From: Malaya genurostris | Lineage: Eukaryota; Arthropoda; Insecta; Diptera; Culicidae | DNA length: 64,000 bases | NCBI RefSeq assembly: GCF_030247185.1 | Contig: NC_080571.1 | Coordinates: 32,352,753 to 32,416,752, forward strand | Direction: 5' to 3' | Shown: piece by piece, positions 1 through 15,700 of the stretch | Layout of the letters: each line of letters starts with the position of its first letter | Position numbering within the stretch: the stretch's first letter is position 1 | Position numbers and translations under genes: made by a program | The notes under the pieces: model-generated | The model's input: the letters and a program-made list of their open reading frames with translations, nothing else | Told to the model about the DNA's origin: nothing | Database searches by the model: none

Positions 1-511
1 CGCAATCAAATTCCTTAATTAGGTTCATATTGTAACTTGATTTTATTATTACATGAACGAACATTGTCATTGTTACAACGCATGTAGTGATAAAACACTT
101 GTTGTTTTGATGTAAATGATAATTTAACTGAAACTGGCGGTAACCCGAGTTTAGTAAGGATTTAAATGATACATGTAAAATCACAGATCAGCTTGTCTCG
201 AGTTTATCTCTGATTATTCTATATATGTGGGCCTGTGCAACTTATTTGTACTAAGTTCCGAATCTTTGAAGCGTTTTATTCCTGGTGGGACAACAGCTTG
301 TTCAAATCGATACTGCATAACGATTTGCTCAGTCTGGATCCCTTGTATGAGATTCTTGGAAGCAAAGTTAGACCAAAATATTATGCTTTATACAACTAAA
401 TCAACTTTTTACTATTCAATTAGGTTACACGATTATTGTTTGGTTTAAAAAAATCTATTCTAAGTTGGCCTGCTAGTTACCGGAGAATCAAGATAAGAGA
501 TGGGTAAACTA
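1..511. other. No gene seen
   Basis: AT-rich sequence with short frames only. The longest open frame (227-448) has no recognisable domain. I see no repeat or RNA gene that I can support here. Confidence 0.5.
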
Positions 512-1325
512 AAGCAGAAATGTATTCGGGCTTATATGTATAGATTCCCTTTTGTGCTATAATTCATACTGCGCAAATCGGACGAGACTTTGACATCTTT
601 CACTGAGACTGTCATTGGCTCGTGAAAACATAGGTCAATTCAATCAAATCTTTCAATGGTATGCAATTGAAATACTTAAATGACGTTACCGCATAAGTTT
701 AAGTTAAAGGTTTTCGAATCGATTGGTTGTTAAATTATACAAATTCATCAACAAAAGACTGAGTTCTAAGCGTTCAAAATTATGACAGAAAAAGGTTACG
801 TGGTTATTTTTGCATTTTTTTTAAATTGACACCCAGCCTCGTACAGTGAAGAGTTAGCAAAAGCGACAATCCAACGAGCGAACGCATATACAATCTAGTC
901 ATCACCTTCCTGGACGAGCTACTTGTTTCATTCGCAGTCAAGCATCAACTGAAATCAAGAAATGAGTTGCAGCATATATTTATAGATTCCTCTTCAAACT
1001 ACGCAGAATGATGCGGTGTTTTTATGTATGACGCAAAGCCTCCTATGCCGAACAAGAAAATGACGTCAATTTGCTCAGCTGGGATTGGTGGATGAAAACA
1101 TAGGTCAATTCTAACCATTTTTTCAATAGTATGCTATTGAAATACTGAAACGACGTTGCCATACATGTTTAAGTTGAAAATTTTCGAATCGATTGGTTAT
1201 TAAATTATGTCAATCCATCAACAAATGACTGAGTTATTAACTTTTAATATTATGACACAAAAAGGTTACGCGGCTATTTTTGAAACTTTTAATTGACCCC
1301 CGGCCCCGTATAGTGAAGAGTGAGG
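512..1325. repeat. Two-copy tandem duplication, period about 470 bp
   Basis: The stretch beginning GAAAACATAGGTCAATT near 623 recurs near 1093. The two copies stay alignable for about 230 bp, down to the shared end GTGAAGAGT, with scattered substitutions. The left parts of the units (GCTTATATGTATAGATTCC versus GCATATATTTATAGATTCC) also correspond but are more diverged. The divergence suggests an old duplication of an unnamed repeat. Confidence 0.7.
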
Positions 1326-1334
1326 CATTTTTAA

Positions 1335-1515
1335 TGCCAAAAGTAACACATGTAACGATGCGTAAAGCCTATAGCTTACTAAAAAGTAACGCTGTTTCAC
1401 AAAAAAGTAACGCATTTTACGCTTCGTAGCGCCAGTAACTTACAAAAGAGCAACGTATATAACACTTCGTAACATCTGTAACTTCCTTAAAAGTAACGCA
1501 TCGTAATTCATTTAC
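1335..1515. repeat. Degenerate AAAAGTAACGC-rich block
   Basis: About 180 bp built from variants of AAAAGTAACGC and CGTAACATCTGTAAC-like words, spaced roughly 30-45 bp apart. It looks like a decayed minisatellite. No coding potential is seen. Confidence 0.5.
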
Positions 1516-2383
1516 CACAAGAATCTGATCCTTATAACGGTTTTAAACATTCATAATTTCCACAAAATATAACTCGTACGATTTGTAACCCTTAATTCAA
1601 GAAAATTATCGTATGCAACGCTTTCTAGCTGTTTTAAGGGGCGGGTTGGGTCTAACACTTTTGAAAAATCATTTATTATTTCTTTCTATTTTCTGATAGC
1701 AATCATTCCAAGAATATTCTGTGAAATTTTGAAGCCTATCGGAACAAAACTCAGCCGTCTATGGGCCTTTATCTCTGCCGATCTCATACTACGAAAAAAT
1801 TAGAGCTGCGCACACAGGCCCAAGATTTCTGATTCGATTGACTTAAAAACTTGACAAAACATTCTCAAAATGTTTCATAATAACAAAATACAAAAGAAAA
1901 AATAAGGCTTTTTGAGAATGTTAGAGCCTACGTGCTCCCTTGAGTAATAAATTGTTTCCTTCGATTTTATAAACAATAAACTTTAAACGCGTTTTTATCG
2001 AAAGCAAGTTTTGAAAGTCCGTGTTCATCGTCATTCAAAAACTACTGCACCATTTTATTTTCAAATTTTACACACACTGTCTACATATAAAAAACCAGAC
2101 CCCAACGTTTTCCTTTTCGTTGTTTGTTACTATGGGGAGGTTTTACAGCTACAAAACTAAAAAAACTTTTGCTCTAACTATGCTGCTTTGATTTGTTCAC
2201 TTCTGATTAGTCTCCGCTGAGAAACAGTGGATACCGCAAATCATGATTTTCAAGAAGTGTCCTCAAAAATGCCTCTTCAGCAAATTATTTCTCAATGTTT
2301 TTCAACGAAAAAATACCAAAATGTTGCTCCCCATCTCACGAGTGAAACGCTTCGTCAAATGGATTTTTTTTTCCATATTGGAA
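1516..2383. other. No gene seen
   Basis: AT-rich stretch with no long open frame, no recognised domain and no clear repeat. It leads into the SINE that starts near 2384. Confidence 0.4.
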
Positions 2384-2528
2384 ACGGGTATAGCGTGATG
2401 GGTAAGTCGATGCCTTTCACTCAATCCGCCTGGGTTCGATTCGCAACCTCGCACATAGGGTCAGAAAGTTTTTCTAGACCGAAGAAGCGAATGACTTTAA
2501 GGTTGAAACCTCTATAATCGAAAAAAAA
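2384..2528 (+). repeat. tRNA-derived SINE
   Basis: The 5' head resembles a tRNA: a box-A-like TAGCGTGATGGGTAAG is followed about 45 bp later by a box-B-like GGGTTCGATTCG. A short unrelated body follows and the element ends in an A-run (2521-2528). This head, body and tail arrangement is that of pol III-transcribed SINEs mobilised by LINE machinery. From memory, very similar SINEs are common in mosquitoes. An open frame running through it (2227-2517) is a by-product, not a gene. Confidence 0.7.
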
Positions 2529-3299
2529 CTAATAAGTTTCGATTCGAGGCTATGGTATCGGATTTTTTTTTAATCCAGAACCAAATCATTTCCAAACTGC
2601 GGGAATGTTCTATCAATTGAGCCACCTTGAAGATGTATGAAAATCTTTTTTTAGGGAACGAAATCAAATCATTGTTGACGGATAGAATTTAGAAATGGTT
2701 ATAGTAAGTAAGGAACCTTTACACAATAACAGCCATGTCCAATTGAAAGTGCTCCAACGTTGCCGATAAGAACATTTTAGCTCCGCACACAGATCGATTC
2801 TTGTTTACATAAATACGAATGTCACTCTAGATGCTTGTGAACAATCTACCTTCTCCATGGCCTGCGGTAAAGCCATAGTTTATGAAGTACATTGCATATT
2901 AAAACTTCACACATCGGTAGCTTTGCATGACCAAACAGGAAAAGGTTATCTACCTAAACATTCTGCTGGAAATATGACACTAAATATATTTCCGGTTCCT
3001 CCTGAGACTCGGGAGGGTTAGAAACATAACGACAGACACGTTCAATTATAACTAGAAAGCAATGCCATGTACCTAACGAAAGGAAGTTTATTTTGCAGCC
3101 ATTTTCCAGATGTGATGTTACATGGCAAGCATTCCACAGGACCGATAAAAATAAAAGTGATAATAATAAATTTTAAATGTCCCACTGCGATCGTAAGCTA
3201 CAAACCTATCAGAAGTTAGAAACCGTTTCATTGTGGAATCCTTCGATGCTAGTCCAAAGGCGGAAAACGAAATTTCACCATTCACTGGAACTGAAACTG
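2529..3299. other. No gene seen
   Basis: Low-complexity to average AT-rich sequence. I find no long frame, no recognisable protein motif and no clear repeat. Confidence 0.4.
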
Positions 3300-4720
3300 A
3301 CTGAACCGGATTAAAATGAAAATGACGTTATCCCCCTTTTTCAATTATTTTTTGTTTTTTCGAAAACTACATTTTAGAAAGAGTTTTTATTTTCGCGCTG
3401 GACCTTTGTTCGAAAGGGGCAATAATTATGGCACGGCGGGTGGATATCCGGATGTTTTTTTTATGTGTGTAAAGATCATATTTTTCCCGGTTCCTGGTTC
3501 GTGGCGGTTCGACTAGTTCAACAGCGGTTCAACGGAACCGTCCACCTGGGATAGGTATTTTAGCAATTCTCCCGGAAAATTGAAATTCATATGAAACCCG
3601 GCCCCAACCGAATGCATTCGTTCCGGTGACACGATAAGTTGGGAACAAAGCCGTTTTTTTCCCCAGTGGCTCGGACCTCTTCGTGACTTGTTAAGTGATA
3701 GCAGTTATTATTCCATTCTCGTTTTCCCAACAGGAAAATCCGCTGCGGTAGCGGCCGTATAAATTAAATTTCCGCCAGTGGAATCGCGCTTACGCAAACA
3801 TACACTCGGCAAGTTCCGCGAGTTGCAATAGAAAGAGGATAGAGAAAAAAAAACTGTAACTACCTCTTACTGACTGTCAGTCAACTGCTGCCTGCGTGCT
3901 CTCTGGTCCTGGAAAAGAGAGACAGACAGAACCGGTTGGTTCGGCACTTTTGGTTTGCATACGCAAAAAAACAGCTGGAAACTTTTCCGCGTCGGATGTG
4001 CGGACGAAACGGACGAAAACGGAGTTCAGTGTGTCGAACTGAGAAGCGAAGGCGGCCACCGACCTGGTGGAGAGCTAGGCAATGTTGTGCACCAGGCAGG
4101 TTCAATGAAACAGCAATCCTCGCTCGGTTGAAAGTTAAAAAAAAATGTCAAAGTTGTTGGAGCAAGTGAGTCGAACACAGGCTTCAGCGGCTGGAGTCGG
4201 GAACTCTTCAAGCTGATTGTTAATTTTCTAACCGTAAGGATCTGAACTTTCAGACTTTTTCTGAATTGGCTCCACCTGCTTTTGCTAAAAATGTTCGCGG
4301 ACAATAGTATGCGAAAAAAAAAACATTTCCCATGCAGAATATTCGAGCAAAAAAAAAACAACTTTTCATATAAATTTTTCATGCTTCTGGTTGACTTTTC
4401 ATTGAGTCCACCGCAACAAAAGTTGCAACGCTTACACACGCATCCGGGGAGAAGCTTTCCTGGTTCCATTGTCAATCTTAATCAAAAGTAATGCTTTTAT
4501 TATTCATACCGAGCCGAGTGGTGCATGCCGTCAACCCACAATTCCCGGTCGCTGCTCAGTGACAGAAAAATAATTCAACCCGACGACTGAACAGTGAGAG
4601 CGGAAAAAAAAGGTGATCCCGGCAATTCACAAATGATGGATGCTCCCGTGTCGGATGAAATGAAAGATTTATGAATAAGTAATTTCGTTCATCTCTCACA
4701 CTTGCAGTCGTGTCAAGCGG

Positions 4721-4745
4721 GACGGAACGGAACGGAACGGAACAG
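4721..4745. repeat. (GGAAC)n pentanucleotide microsatellite
   Basis: Four to five tandem CGGAA/GGAAC units. Confidence 0.85.
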
Positions 4746-4864
4746 CAACGGGTCTAACGGCCGGTTCGGTTGGGCTTTGGTTACGCCACCTACATCCTGT
4801 TAGCCCATCCATCGTCCGTCTGATGTGCAGTTTCGAAAAGCGGAAGCAAACGCAAATGAAACAC

Positions 4865-4882
4865 TAGTAGTAGTAGTAGTAG
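4865..4882. repeat. (TAG)6 microsatellite
   Basis: Six perfect tandem TAG triplets. Confidence 0.9.
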
Positions 4883-4978
4883 ACAAATAAAACCCTCCGG
4901 ACGAGGTCTGTTCGGTTGGTCGGTGGTCTGTTCGGTTGGTTTTTCCATGGGTAGCACCGTCCCTGTTCAAAAAAAAAA

Positions 4979-4997
4979 GAGAGAGAGAGAGAGAGAA
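4979..4997. repeat. (GA)n microsatellite
   Basis: A purine tract of GA dinucleotides directly after an A-run. Confidence 0.9.
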
Positions 4998-5230
4998 AGA
5001 GAAAAAGGAAAAAAATAGTGTTGTTGGATTGCAACATCACTCACTTGACGGCCGTCATCGCGTAGTTGCACTTTTCGAGTTTCACTTCGGAATGTACCTG
5101 TGCCTGGCTCTCACACACGGGACCGGGATTCCGTTTGACAGTGGTCGGATCGGTATCGGTTTGTGGGATTGGTCTCATAATAAAAACATTCGGAGAATAA
5201 TTTTTCAAGCTCAAGTTTTAAGCTGAAATC

Positions 5231-6557
5231 GAGCGAAAGATAGTGAATGGCGATAGCACAGTGGCTAAATAAATCTTTTAACGTTTTGTTTGAGAATGTG
5301 AAATTTTAAAGAATTTCTGAAAAAAACCAATTTTTTTTATCGGTTATTTCCATCATCGCTACTGTGAAACAGTTTGAATCTTGAACGTTCTTTTTAGCGT
5401 GGAGAGATTTGTGAAATTTAGTCACCCTTTCTGAAATGTGTTTACACATATGACGAATTTCGCACCAGCTCGAAAAGAGGTGAGCAATAAAATATTACTT
5501 TAAATCCTAATCAATGAAAACTACGAGCATCGCCTTCATTTTCGACTGAAAAATTTCTCATCATCATTCACAGACTCACGGTCACTTCTGATAAACGACA
5601 CACTATTTTGAAGTATTATTTAGTCGATTTTTAAATAATATTTTGTTTCGATATAACTTTGCATAGGACGCGTGAATTCGAAGCTTGAGGCGTTTTCGAT
5701 ATTTTGTTGTAAAACAAAATTGCGCATTTAAGGGTTAAATGCAATATCAAACTACAAAATTTCTGCCAATATGTGTTTGGAATATTAAGTCATATATTTT
5801 CATTTTTTTGCGAGTTCGAAAACAAATCAACTGCATATCGCTAGAAAGCTTTCGTAATAACCTTGATAAAACAATACACTGCAGCCTCCATTTATCGGAC
5901 CTTTCATGACTCTCGTCGAGTAGGTGGTTATTTGATGCTAAATAAAATAAAAACTACAGATGCATTCGGGACTGATAGCTGTATATCGCCGACTGTGCTT
6001 TGATTATCTTCCTAAACTGACGTCTTAACTGCACTTGGTTCGAGAAAATGTTCGCTAACAGTTATGAATTCCTCTGATTGACAAACTTGCAAGAAATTTT
6101 TTGATTTGGCAAGCGATTTGTAGATTCGGACAGAAAATCCTCATGAACTCAACGCTCTGAAAGAAAGAGTGCCCGAAAGAATAGATTCTACTATTCCTCG
6201 CAGGTTCTGTAAGGGAGACCGGGGAGACAACGTATGAATTTAATGGATCGAATAATTTCAAAACTTTTAGAGAAAATATCGTAAATATCGTGAGTGTGCT
6301 AGAGAAGCAACTGGTCGCAAATTATGTTTGTAAAAATATAAACAGTTTATTAATTTTTGGCAGTGTAAGAAAATTTTCGATATCTTAGAATTTTCGTTCT
6401 GAACTAGACAAAAGACATCGACTCGTGAAGTTATGCCGTTTTTAAAAGCTTAAAGTAAGTAAACCACCGAACCGCTAACCGCAATTCATCAATAAACATT
6501 GGAACATTCTTGAACAATTTTTTATTCACTTATTGATGTTTAGTTTTTCGATCTACA
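5231..6557. other. No gene seen
   Basis: AT-rich sequence without a convincing open frame. A short GGGAGACCGGGG motif near 6212 recurs near 40245 and, on the opposite strand, near 16203, which suggests a small dispersed repeat. Confidence 0.4.
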
Positions 6558-6700
6558 CACCCAAACCTTCGTTTAGGGATCATTCTTTTACGTAACCTTT
6601 TTTACGTTACACTTTTTACGACCCAAATTCCAAATAACGTAAACTCGATCTAACTTTTTTTACGAACTTCGTAAAAAGAGGTCTATCTGGCTCCGAAACG
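6558..6700. mobile_element. Fragment of the CACCCAAACC-type MITE
   Basis: It starts CACCCAAACCTTCGTTT and carries ACGTAAACT and ACTTCGTAAAAAGA motifs, as in the fuller copy at 62515-63394. Only one end and part of the body are recognisable. Confidence 0.5.
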
Positions 6701-6702
6701 AT

Positions 6703-7268
6703 AGTAGAAATAGATGACTGTACTACTTCACCATTTGCCGCTTCCTTTGGAGTTCCTCAAAGAAGTCATCTAGAACTGTTCATGTTTTTACTTTAACTCA
6801 ATGATTCAAATCTTTCGATTAAGCGCATGAAATTATGTTTTGCTGATGACTTCAAACTATTTCATATTATAAAATCAACAACAGATTCAGATCTCTTACA
6901 GAAACAATTGGATAAGTTGACAAATTGGTATTTTATCAACGGTTTTGAAAGCCTCTAAATACTCCGTCATTTCTTTAAGTCGTAAACAGTCTTCATACAA
7001 GGCAGTTTTTTGAAGCAAATCTTCTTCAGTAACGAATCGATTGCTCTGAGATCTTACAACTTTTACAATTAGGTATTAATCGTCGTAATCTCCGCATCTA
7101 TTCATTTCTTCGGATGTCCCACGCTAGAAATAATCATGGATTCAACGAATCCTGTGCTCGCATGTGTCGCGTGTTCAATTACTTTTAACTTCCGCCTATC
7201 ACCTAATGTTATCAAAAAACTGCTCCTCAGATTGTTGTCTAATTAGATCAAGTTAGTTTTAGTCTAAT
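6703..7268 (+). pseudogene. CR1-clade reverse transcriptase remnant
   Basis: A decayed C-terminal half of a CR1-type RT. Translation from 6703 gives a GVPQ-SHL motif (RT motif B, normally GVPQGSHLGP) followed by CFADDFKLF, the YADD-type catalytic box C. A stop lies between them (LL*LND). Further scraps of the thumb and C-terminus run to about 7250. The fragment lines up residue by residue with the better copy at 57706-59579. Its 5' part is missing, as is common for non-LTR insertions. A DD37E element lies immediately downstream. Confidence 0.7.
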
Positions 7269-7270
7269 TA

Positions 7271-8542
7271 AGGAGTGTATCGAAAAGTAGTTAGCAACAT
7301 TGATTATTAAATAAAAAAGCGTGAAAAGTAAGTAAGCTTTCGATATATTGTAGAAAAATTACATTTTTATGCATTTCACTGGTTATATTGAAGAAAATCC
7401 TAGTTTCTGTGAAACACTCGCACTTTGGACTTGACATTCTTTATTAAATTCTGCACAGTTACTTTTGTGACTTTCCTGGTGGCAGCTGTCCAGTTTTTTT
7501 AACTCCTGCATGTTTTGGGACACTGTACCTTCCTTCCGAAAGTGCCGCTTGACAATTGGCCAATACCTTTCTATTGGCCGAAGATCCGGGCAGTTCGGTG
7601 GGTTTATGTCCTTTTTTCACGAATTTTAGATTATTTTTTGACAACCACTGTAGAACGGAATTGGCGTAGTGAGCTGAAGCCAAATCCACCCAGAAGAGAG
7701 GAGGAACCTTATGCTTTCTGTACAGTGGCACCATTCTTTTCTTCAAACATTCTTTTTAGTACACCTTGGCGTTAATTGTGCCCTTCGTGAAGAAAATCGA
7801 CGACCGTAAACCACAGGTACAAATTGCTTTCCAGACCATCCATCGCTACCGTGGTGTCAGCGTCGTCCAGGTCCTGGTACACCGATTTCGTATAATATTG
7901 CGGTCCGGACAGCGCTCGAGAGTCTTCCGTGGCGTGGGTTTCGTCGTCGATCAGTATACATCCGTCTTTATTTTGTAGAATCCGGTTATACAATTTCCGC
8001 GCTCTTGTTTTGGCCTGAACTTGCTGTACCAGGGACTTTTTCGGCACCCTCTGTTTCTTGTAAGTTTTCAGGGAGTTCCGAACTTTGATCCGTTGAATCA
8101 TCTCGATGCTGGTGTTGAACTGCTTGACCAAATCCCGCGTCGACACCGATGGGATTTTCCTGATGTACTCAACCACTTTTAAGTCCCGGCCGGGCTGGTT
8201 GGGATCCGTTTTCCTACCGGATCGGGGCAAATCCTTCATGTAAAGGGTTTTACTGAACTTCTCGATAATATTTTGGACACTGGTGTGGTGCACTTTCACC
8301 CATTTTTCAATTTATTTGTACGTGACACCACTTTCTGAGCACCAAGTGTGCAGAATTTTCTTTCGCGTTTCCGGATCAATTCGACTCATCATTGAAACGA
8401 TAAACCGTACCGAAACCAATCGATTACGCAGCTGTTATTGACATGTAAACGAACATGACACCGCAGAACACGCTGCATAAAATTAAGCCATTTCAGAGTA
8501 ATAACTGTTTGAATCTTGCTAACTACTTATAGATACACTCCT
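7271..8542 (-). mobile_element. Tc1/mariner-superfamily element, DD37E type (copy 1)
   Basis: A complete element of 1272 bp. The terminal inverted repeats match over about 27 bp: AGGAGTGTATCGAAAAGTAG at the left and its near-complement ending GATACACTCCT at the right. Both ends are flanked by TA (7269-7270 and 8543-8544), the usual target duplication of the superfamily. It carries one decayed transposase gene on the minus strand. The length and TIR size are normal for the family. It inserted beside an old CR1 fragment on the left and a piece of the TIR-element family on the right. Confidence 0.9.
7400..8392 (-). pseudogene. DD37E transposase, decayed
   Basis: About 330 codons from ATG at 8392 to a stop at 7400, close to full length for the family. 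The product would bind the TIRs and cut and paste the element in the nucleus. Visible parts are an N-terminal helix-turn-helix region (RIDPETRKKILHTW), the first catalytic Asp in ILIDDETH, the second in DLASAHYA, and NPPNCPDLRPIE holding the Glu. Counting from the second Asp to the Glu gives 37 intervening residues. Damage is one in-frame stop at codon 27 (TAA, 8312-8314) and at least two frame changes, near 7760 and near 7615, the latter in an A-run. It is not functional as it stands. Confidence 0.88.
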
Positions 8543-8544
8543 TA

Positions 8545-8780
8545 GTGGCTAGTAGTCATTACGGTGTTAACGTTTTTTCGGTGACAGTGCGCCATATAGC
8601 TGCGAATTGCAGAAGATTAATTCAACCATTTATGTTGGTTGAAAACAACGTTTTATTTCACTAATTCAACTAAAACATCAGTTGAATGGAAATGAAGTGT
8701 GCCTCAGCTAAGAAATAACAGCACGTGGAATTGGTGAATTAAACTAAAAAAATAGCCATTTCAACAAATATTTTATTACT
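8545..8780. mobile_element. Internal fragment of the CACGGAACG TIR-element family
   Basis: From GTGGCTAGTAGTCATTACGG onward this matches the inner right part of the element at 10398-11553 (about 11183-11410), including GCGCCATATAGCTGC and GGTTGAAAACAAC. It lacks both element ends. It begins immediately after the right TA of the DD37E element, so the DD37E insertion may have split it, but the left half is not visible. Confidence 0.6.
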
Positions 8781-9339
8781 AGCTGAATTACCCGACGTTG
8801 CTCGGAAATGTTTCGTGAAGGGAAGGCCGAAAAAAATTCTCGAAGTTGTCCTTGGGTCAGTTTTATATTTGAACCCTTTTGTTAGGAACATTTAAAACAC
8901 CTTTCTCTCTATAAATACCTTCTTAGTAACCTCCGAGTTTCATATGTATATGTGCTTGTAACGTACTTCCTCATCACATTCAATCTACAATACCTTTGGC
9001 TTCCATTGCAATAAACACTTGCTACTCCCTCCCCTTTATAAAAATTTTTATGACGTCATTATTTTCACGTAATTGTTAGAAATTTTCCATCTGATAATGA
9101 TTATTTTATTTCGAAAGGCTGTTTAACATCATGACTACATTCGTACTATAGAATAACTTTTTTATATAATTTATTTCACCCCGGCTTTAACCATTTTGTT
9201 CGTTCATCGGAGAGGAAAACCTATAGAAGAATGATTCAGTTAATTCAAATGTTGTTGTAAACTTATTTCCATCACCTTGAGTCAACAGTTTTCACAATTT
9301 ACGTAAAAAAATGCACTTTGATTGTATGATTTCGTCAAT
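8781..9339. repeat. Diverged repeat leading into the tandem array
   Basis: It opens with CTAGCTGAATTACCCGACG and TTGCTCGG, a motif that heads many insect dispersed repeats. A unit-like TTGCTACTCCCTCCCC lies near 9020. No coding potential is seen. Confidence 0.4.
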
Positions 9340-12758
<3,419 letters not shown>

Positions 12759-15700
12759 CACAAAACTCTTGTCATTATCCTATCATTCAAATATTGTTGA
12801 TAGATAAGTCTATAGGATGCGAAAAATTCAATGGTAAAAATAGATGGATATGTTCCATTTTGCTAGATCACCAACACATTCTCAGATTGTTATCTCCATG
12901 ATAACTGGCACATTCCCACAGTGAATATATTTTAGCACTTTACCTTTAATTTAGATAGAAACTGATTTACTTATAATACATCTTTCAAAGTATTGCCTGT
13001 TTGTTTATTATGCCGTGCATGGCGACTATTTCGTAGCAACCACAACAGTGATGCTTGTAAAATATATTTCTGTTATTACTTAGGGGTCTTGCTGAAATGC
13101 TTCGATAACTGGCGGTAAATTGCTCACGATCACTGTTTAATCCAATTTTACTTCGGAGTATCGATCGAGTGGTTTCGTCGTTACCCCTCGAGCGCTTCCC
13201 CTCCTCATGCTACCATTTCTCCAGACTAGGTCTTTTTGACAAGCCCACTTTTTCAAAACTACTGTTAAGTAATAAATACTTGATTGAGTTGAAGTTTATA
13301 GATCCGTTTAGAATTGAAATTTCAGAAATATTCGCTTTTTAAGCACGCTATTTCAACGGTAGTCTATACTCCAAGATGGCGTCTAAAAACTTCTCTCAGC
13401 AACAAGAAGTGTTGAACTAACATTCCTTCCCTTACTACAGTGACCTGCATGGGCGTGGCCATCTACGTTATTGATCGTTTCATGCTCTAAGCCATCAGTT
13501 TAGGTTGCACGTTAAGCATGATCTACTACTCCCAAGAATCATGCATTTAGTTCAATATGAAATTTCAACCTAGGTCGGATTAATCATGGGAAACTCAAGG
13601 GCGGTCAACTAAGCTAAGCTAAAAATGTACGTATATGTGTATGTAATGTTTTTAGCACTAACTTTTCGGGGAGATGGCTGGACAAATTTCACCAAACTTA
13701 GATTCAAATCAATGGCCGCATATTTATATACAAAACTTTTGAATTTGATTTTGATTCGATCTTCGGTTCCGGAATTATAGGATCAAATGTTTTAAAAATT
13801 GTATACCATATTTTTAAATATGCGGAATAACAAACGAAAAAGAAATTCTAAATCGGCCTTAAAACTACATCAATCGGTAGTCATTATTGGTGGACGGCCA
13901 TTCTTTGAAGAATCGAAAAATATTATTTTGAAGGAATACCAATAAAAATTACTGTAGGATTGAGATTTATATACTCTAGTGATTTTATTATAACAATACT
14001 CTCTACGTCGTATATTGTTCGCTAAGCGGACTAGAGGTAATTTGATCGATAGTATGAATGATAATAATTTCGCTATAAAACTAATCCAACTTACAGCTAG
14101 TGGAAAAAACGTGGAACAAAACCGACAAGAAAAATTGAAAGGGTAATAAAAGCACTAAACGTAAGAAATGTGATTGAAATCTGTATTGTATTCTAACTTA
14201 AAATATATTGCAGAAATTTTATAATCCGTTGCAATAAAGATAAAAAAATTGGAATAGCTGCGGCTTTTCTTAACACCATCCTTAACAAGAACAATAAATA
14301 ACAGGGTCGTGTAGGGGAAAAAAACCGATTAGGATGACCGTAAAAATGCAACGTTCATATTCATTTTAATTTTCACAACAAATCGTGTCCATCTAGAATT
14401 TCTAAATCTATGTTAGTAATATTACATTTATTTTTTTTAATTCACAGTGAGGAAAATCAAGCTTGAATCTATGATTTCTCGGTTCAAAACAATTATGCCT
14501 GTACTTAAACCACTTTGCGAACAACAACGGCATTAGTATAAGCTTTTGGTTCATTCGAAACAATTTCTATCTATGGTTCTTGATTCACTTTTTTATGAAA
14601 TGATGCATAGTTGGAATCAGCTAGGTGAAGTATTGTCGTCATGTCAATAATATTGGTCTGTAACAATTTCGTTATAGCCGAGAATATCAATTATAAGAGC
14701 ATTATGATTATAAATTGAATACCTTAATTGACCGTCTTATGCAACATGCACAAATATGTCTTCATAATATTAGTCAATTGAAAATACTGAAAATAACCAT
14801 CCATAGTTAGTGTCTGTTTTACTTGTAAACAAAACTTGTAAGCAGAAGAATCTACTTACGAAAAATCACAATAAGGATATGCTAGCGGAATCTTTAAATA
14901 CCTTTCGTTTACAGTTATAATAAAATGTCCACTAAAAATTGTCAAAACCTTCGGCAAATATACGAAATAAATTAAAATGTATAAATTACAAAAGTGCTTT
15001 GAGTGCACATTTTCGCTACATGTATGTCACGAAAATGTGCACTCAATTTGCTCAGAGATTGCTAGATCAGTTTCCATAAACCTCGATCCAATTGAAAGGT
15101 TTCATTGTTTTATAGCCAGTTTACGAATTTTATTCAAACCGGAATTTATATTCCGGAGTAAAGAAGTAAACTGTGCAAAACAATGAGAATAAGTGCACTC
15201 GACATTCTCAGAAACCACTGGTTTTGAAATATCTGTAGTGCTAAATTCAAATGAAAAGTCTCATAGTCTACTCAAATCTCTTAGTCTCATAGCCTGATAT
15301 CAAATTTAATTCGGATCCAGCTTTCGGTGTAACTGTGTAAAACATACATAGAAAAGAGAACCAGATTTTCTCGAACACCACTGAACTGATAATTGCAAAC
15401 TTATGTCATTTTCGCTTGTGAAAACTGAAACTGACCCAGGGTAGTTTCATCAAACAAACACTTTTCACGAAACTGTGTTGATTTCGCACTTAGCAACGAG
15501 GGTTTGAGCAAAACTGAAATAAAAAGAAGGTTCGACACTGACTCGATTTTCAGTTCAACAACGTTGAAACTAGGTTCGAAACGGGCTTCAAACAAGCGGT
15601 TTGACAGCAGGTAGAGTGGAAACTGGGTTCGGTTTGGCATCAAGCGAAAACGGCATTAGATTCATGTAAAAGGCCTTCTAGTTGCATAGCCTTCTGTGAG

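Larger units (their letters stand above)
3300..5230. other. GC-richer unassigned stretch with microsatellites
   Basis: This block is visibly richer in G+C and CpG than its flanks and appears single-copy within the window. It has short open frames on both strands, none with a domain I recognise. It could be a host regulatory or UTR region, or unlabelled repeat sequence. Three simple repeats lie at its right end: GGAAC units (4721-4745), TAG triplets (4865-4882) and a GA tract (4979-4997). Confidence 0.3.

Noticed and set aside
2227..2517. 96-codon open frame
   Set aside because: Its second half is a tRNA-derived SINE and no domain is visible.
4026..4475. 149-codon minus-strand open frame
   Set aside because: No recognisable domain, Cys/Phe/Ser-rich composition typical of translated low-complexity DNA, and overlapping frames on the other strand.
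7515..7978. Plus-strand frames inside the first DD37E element
   Set aside because: They are antisense to the transposase pseudogene.
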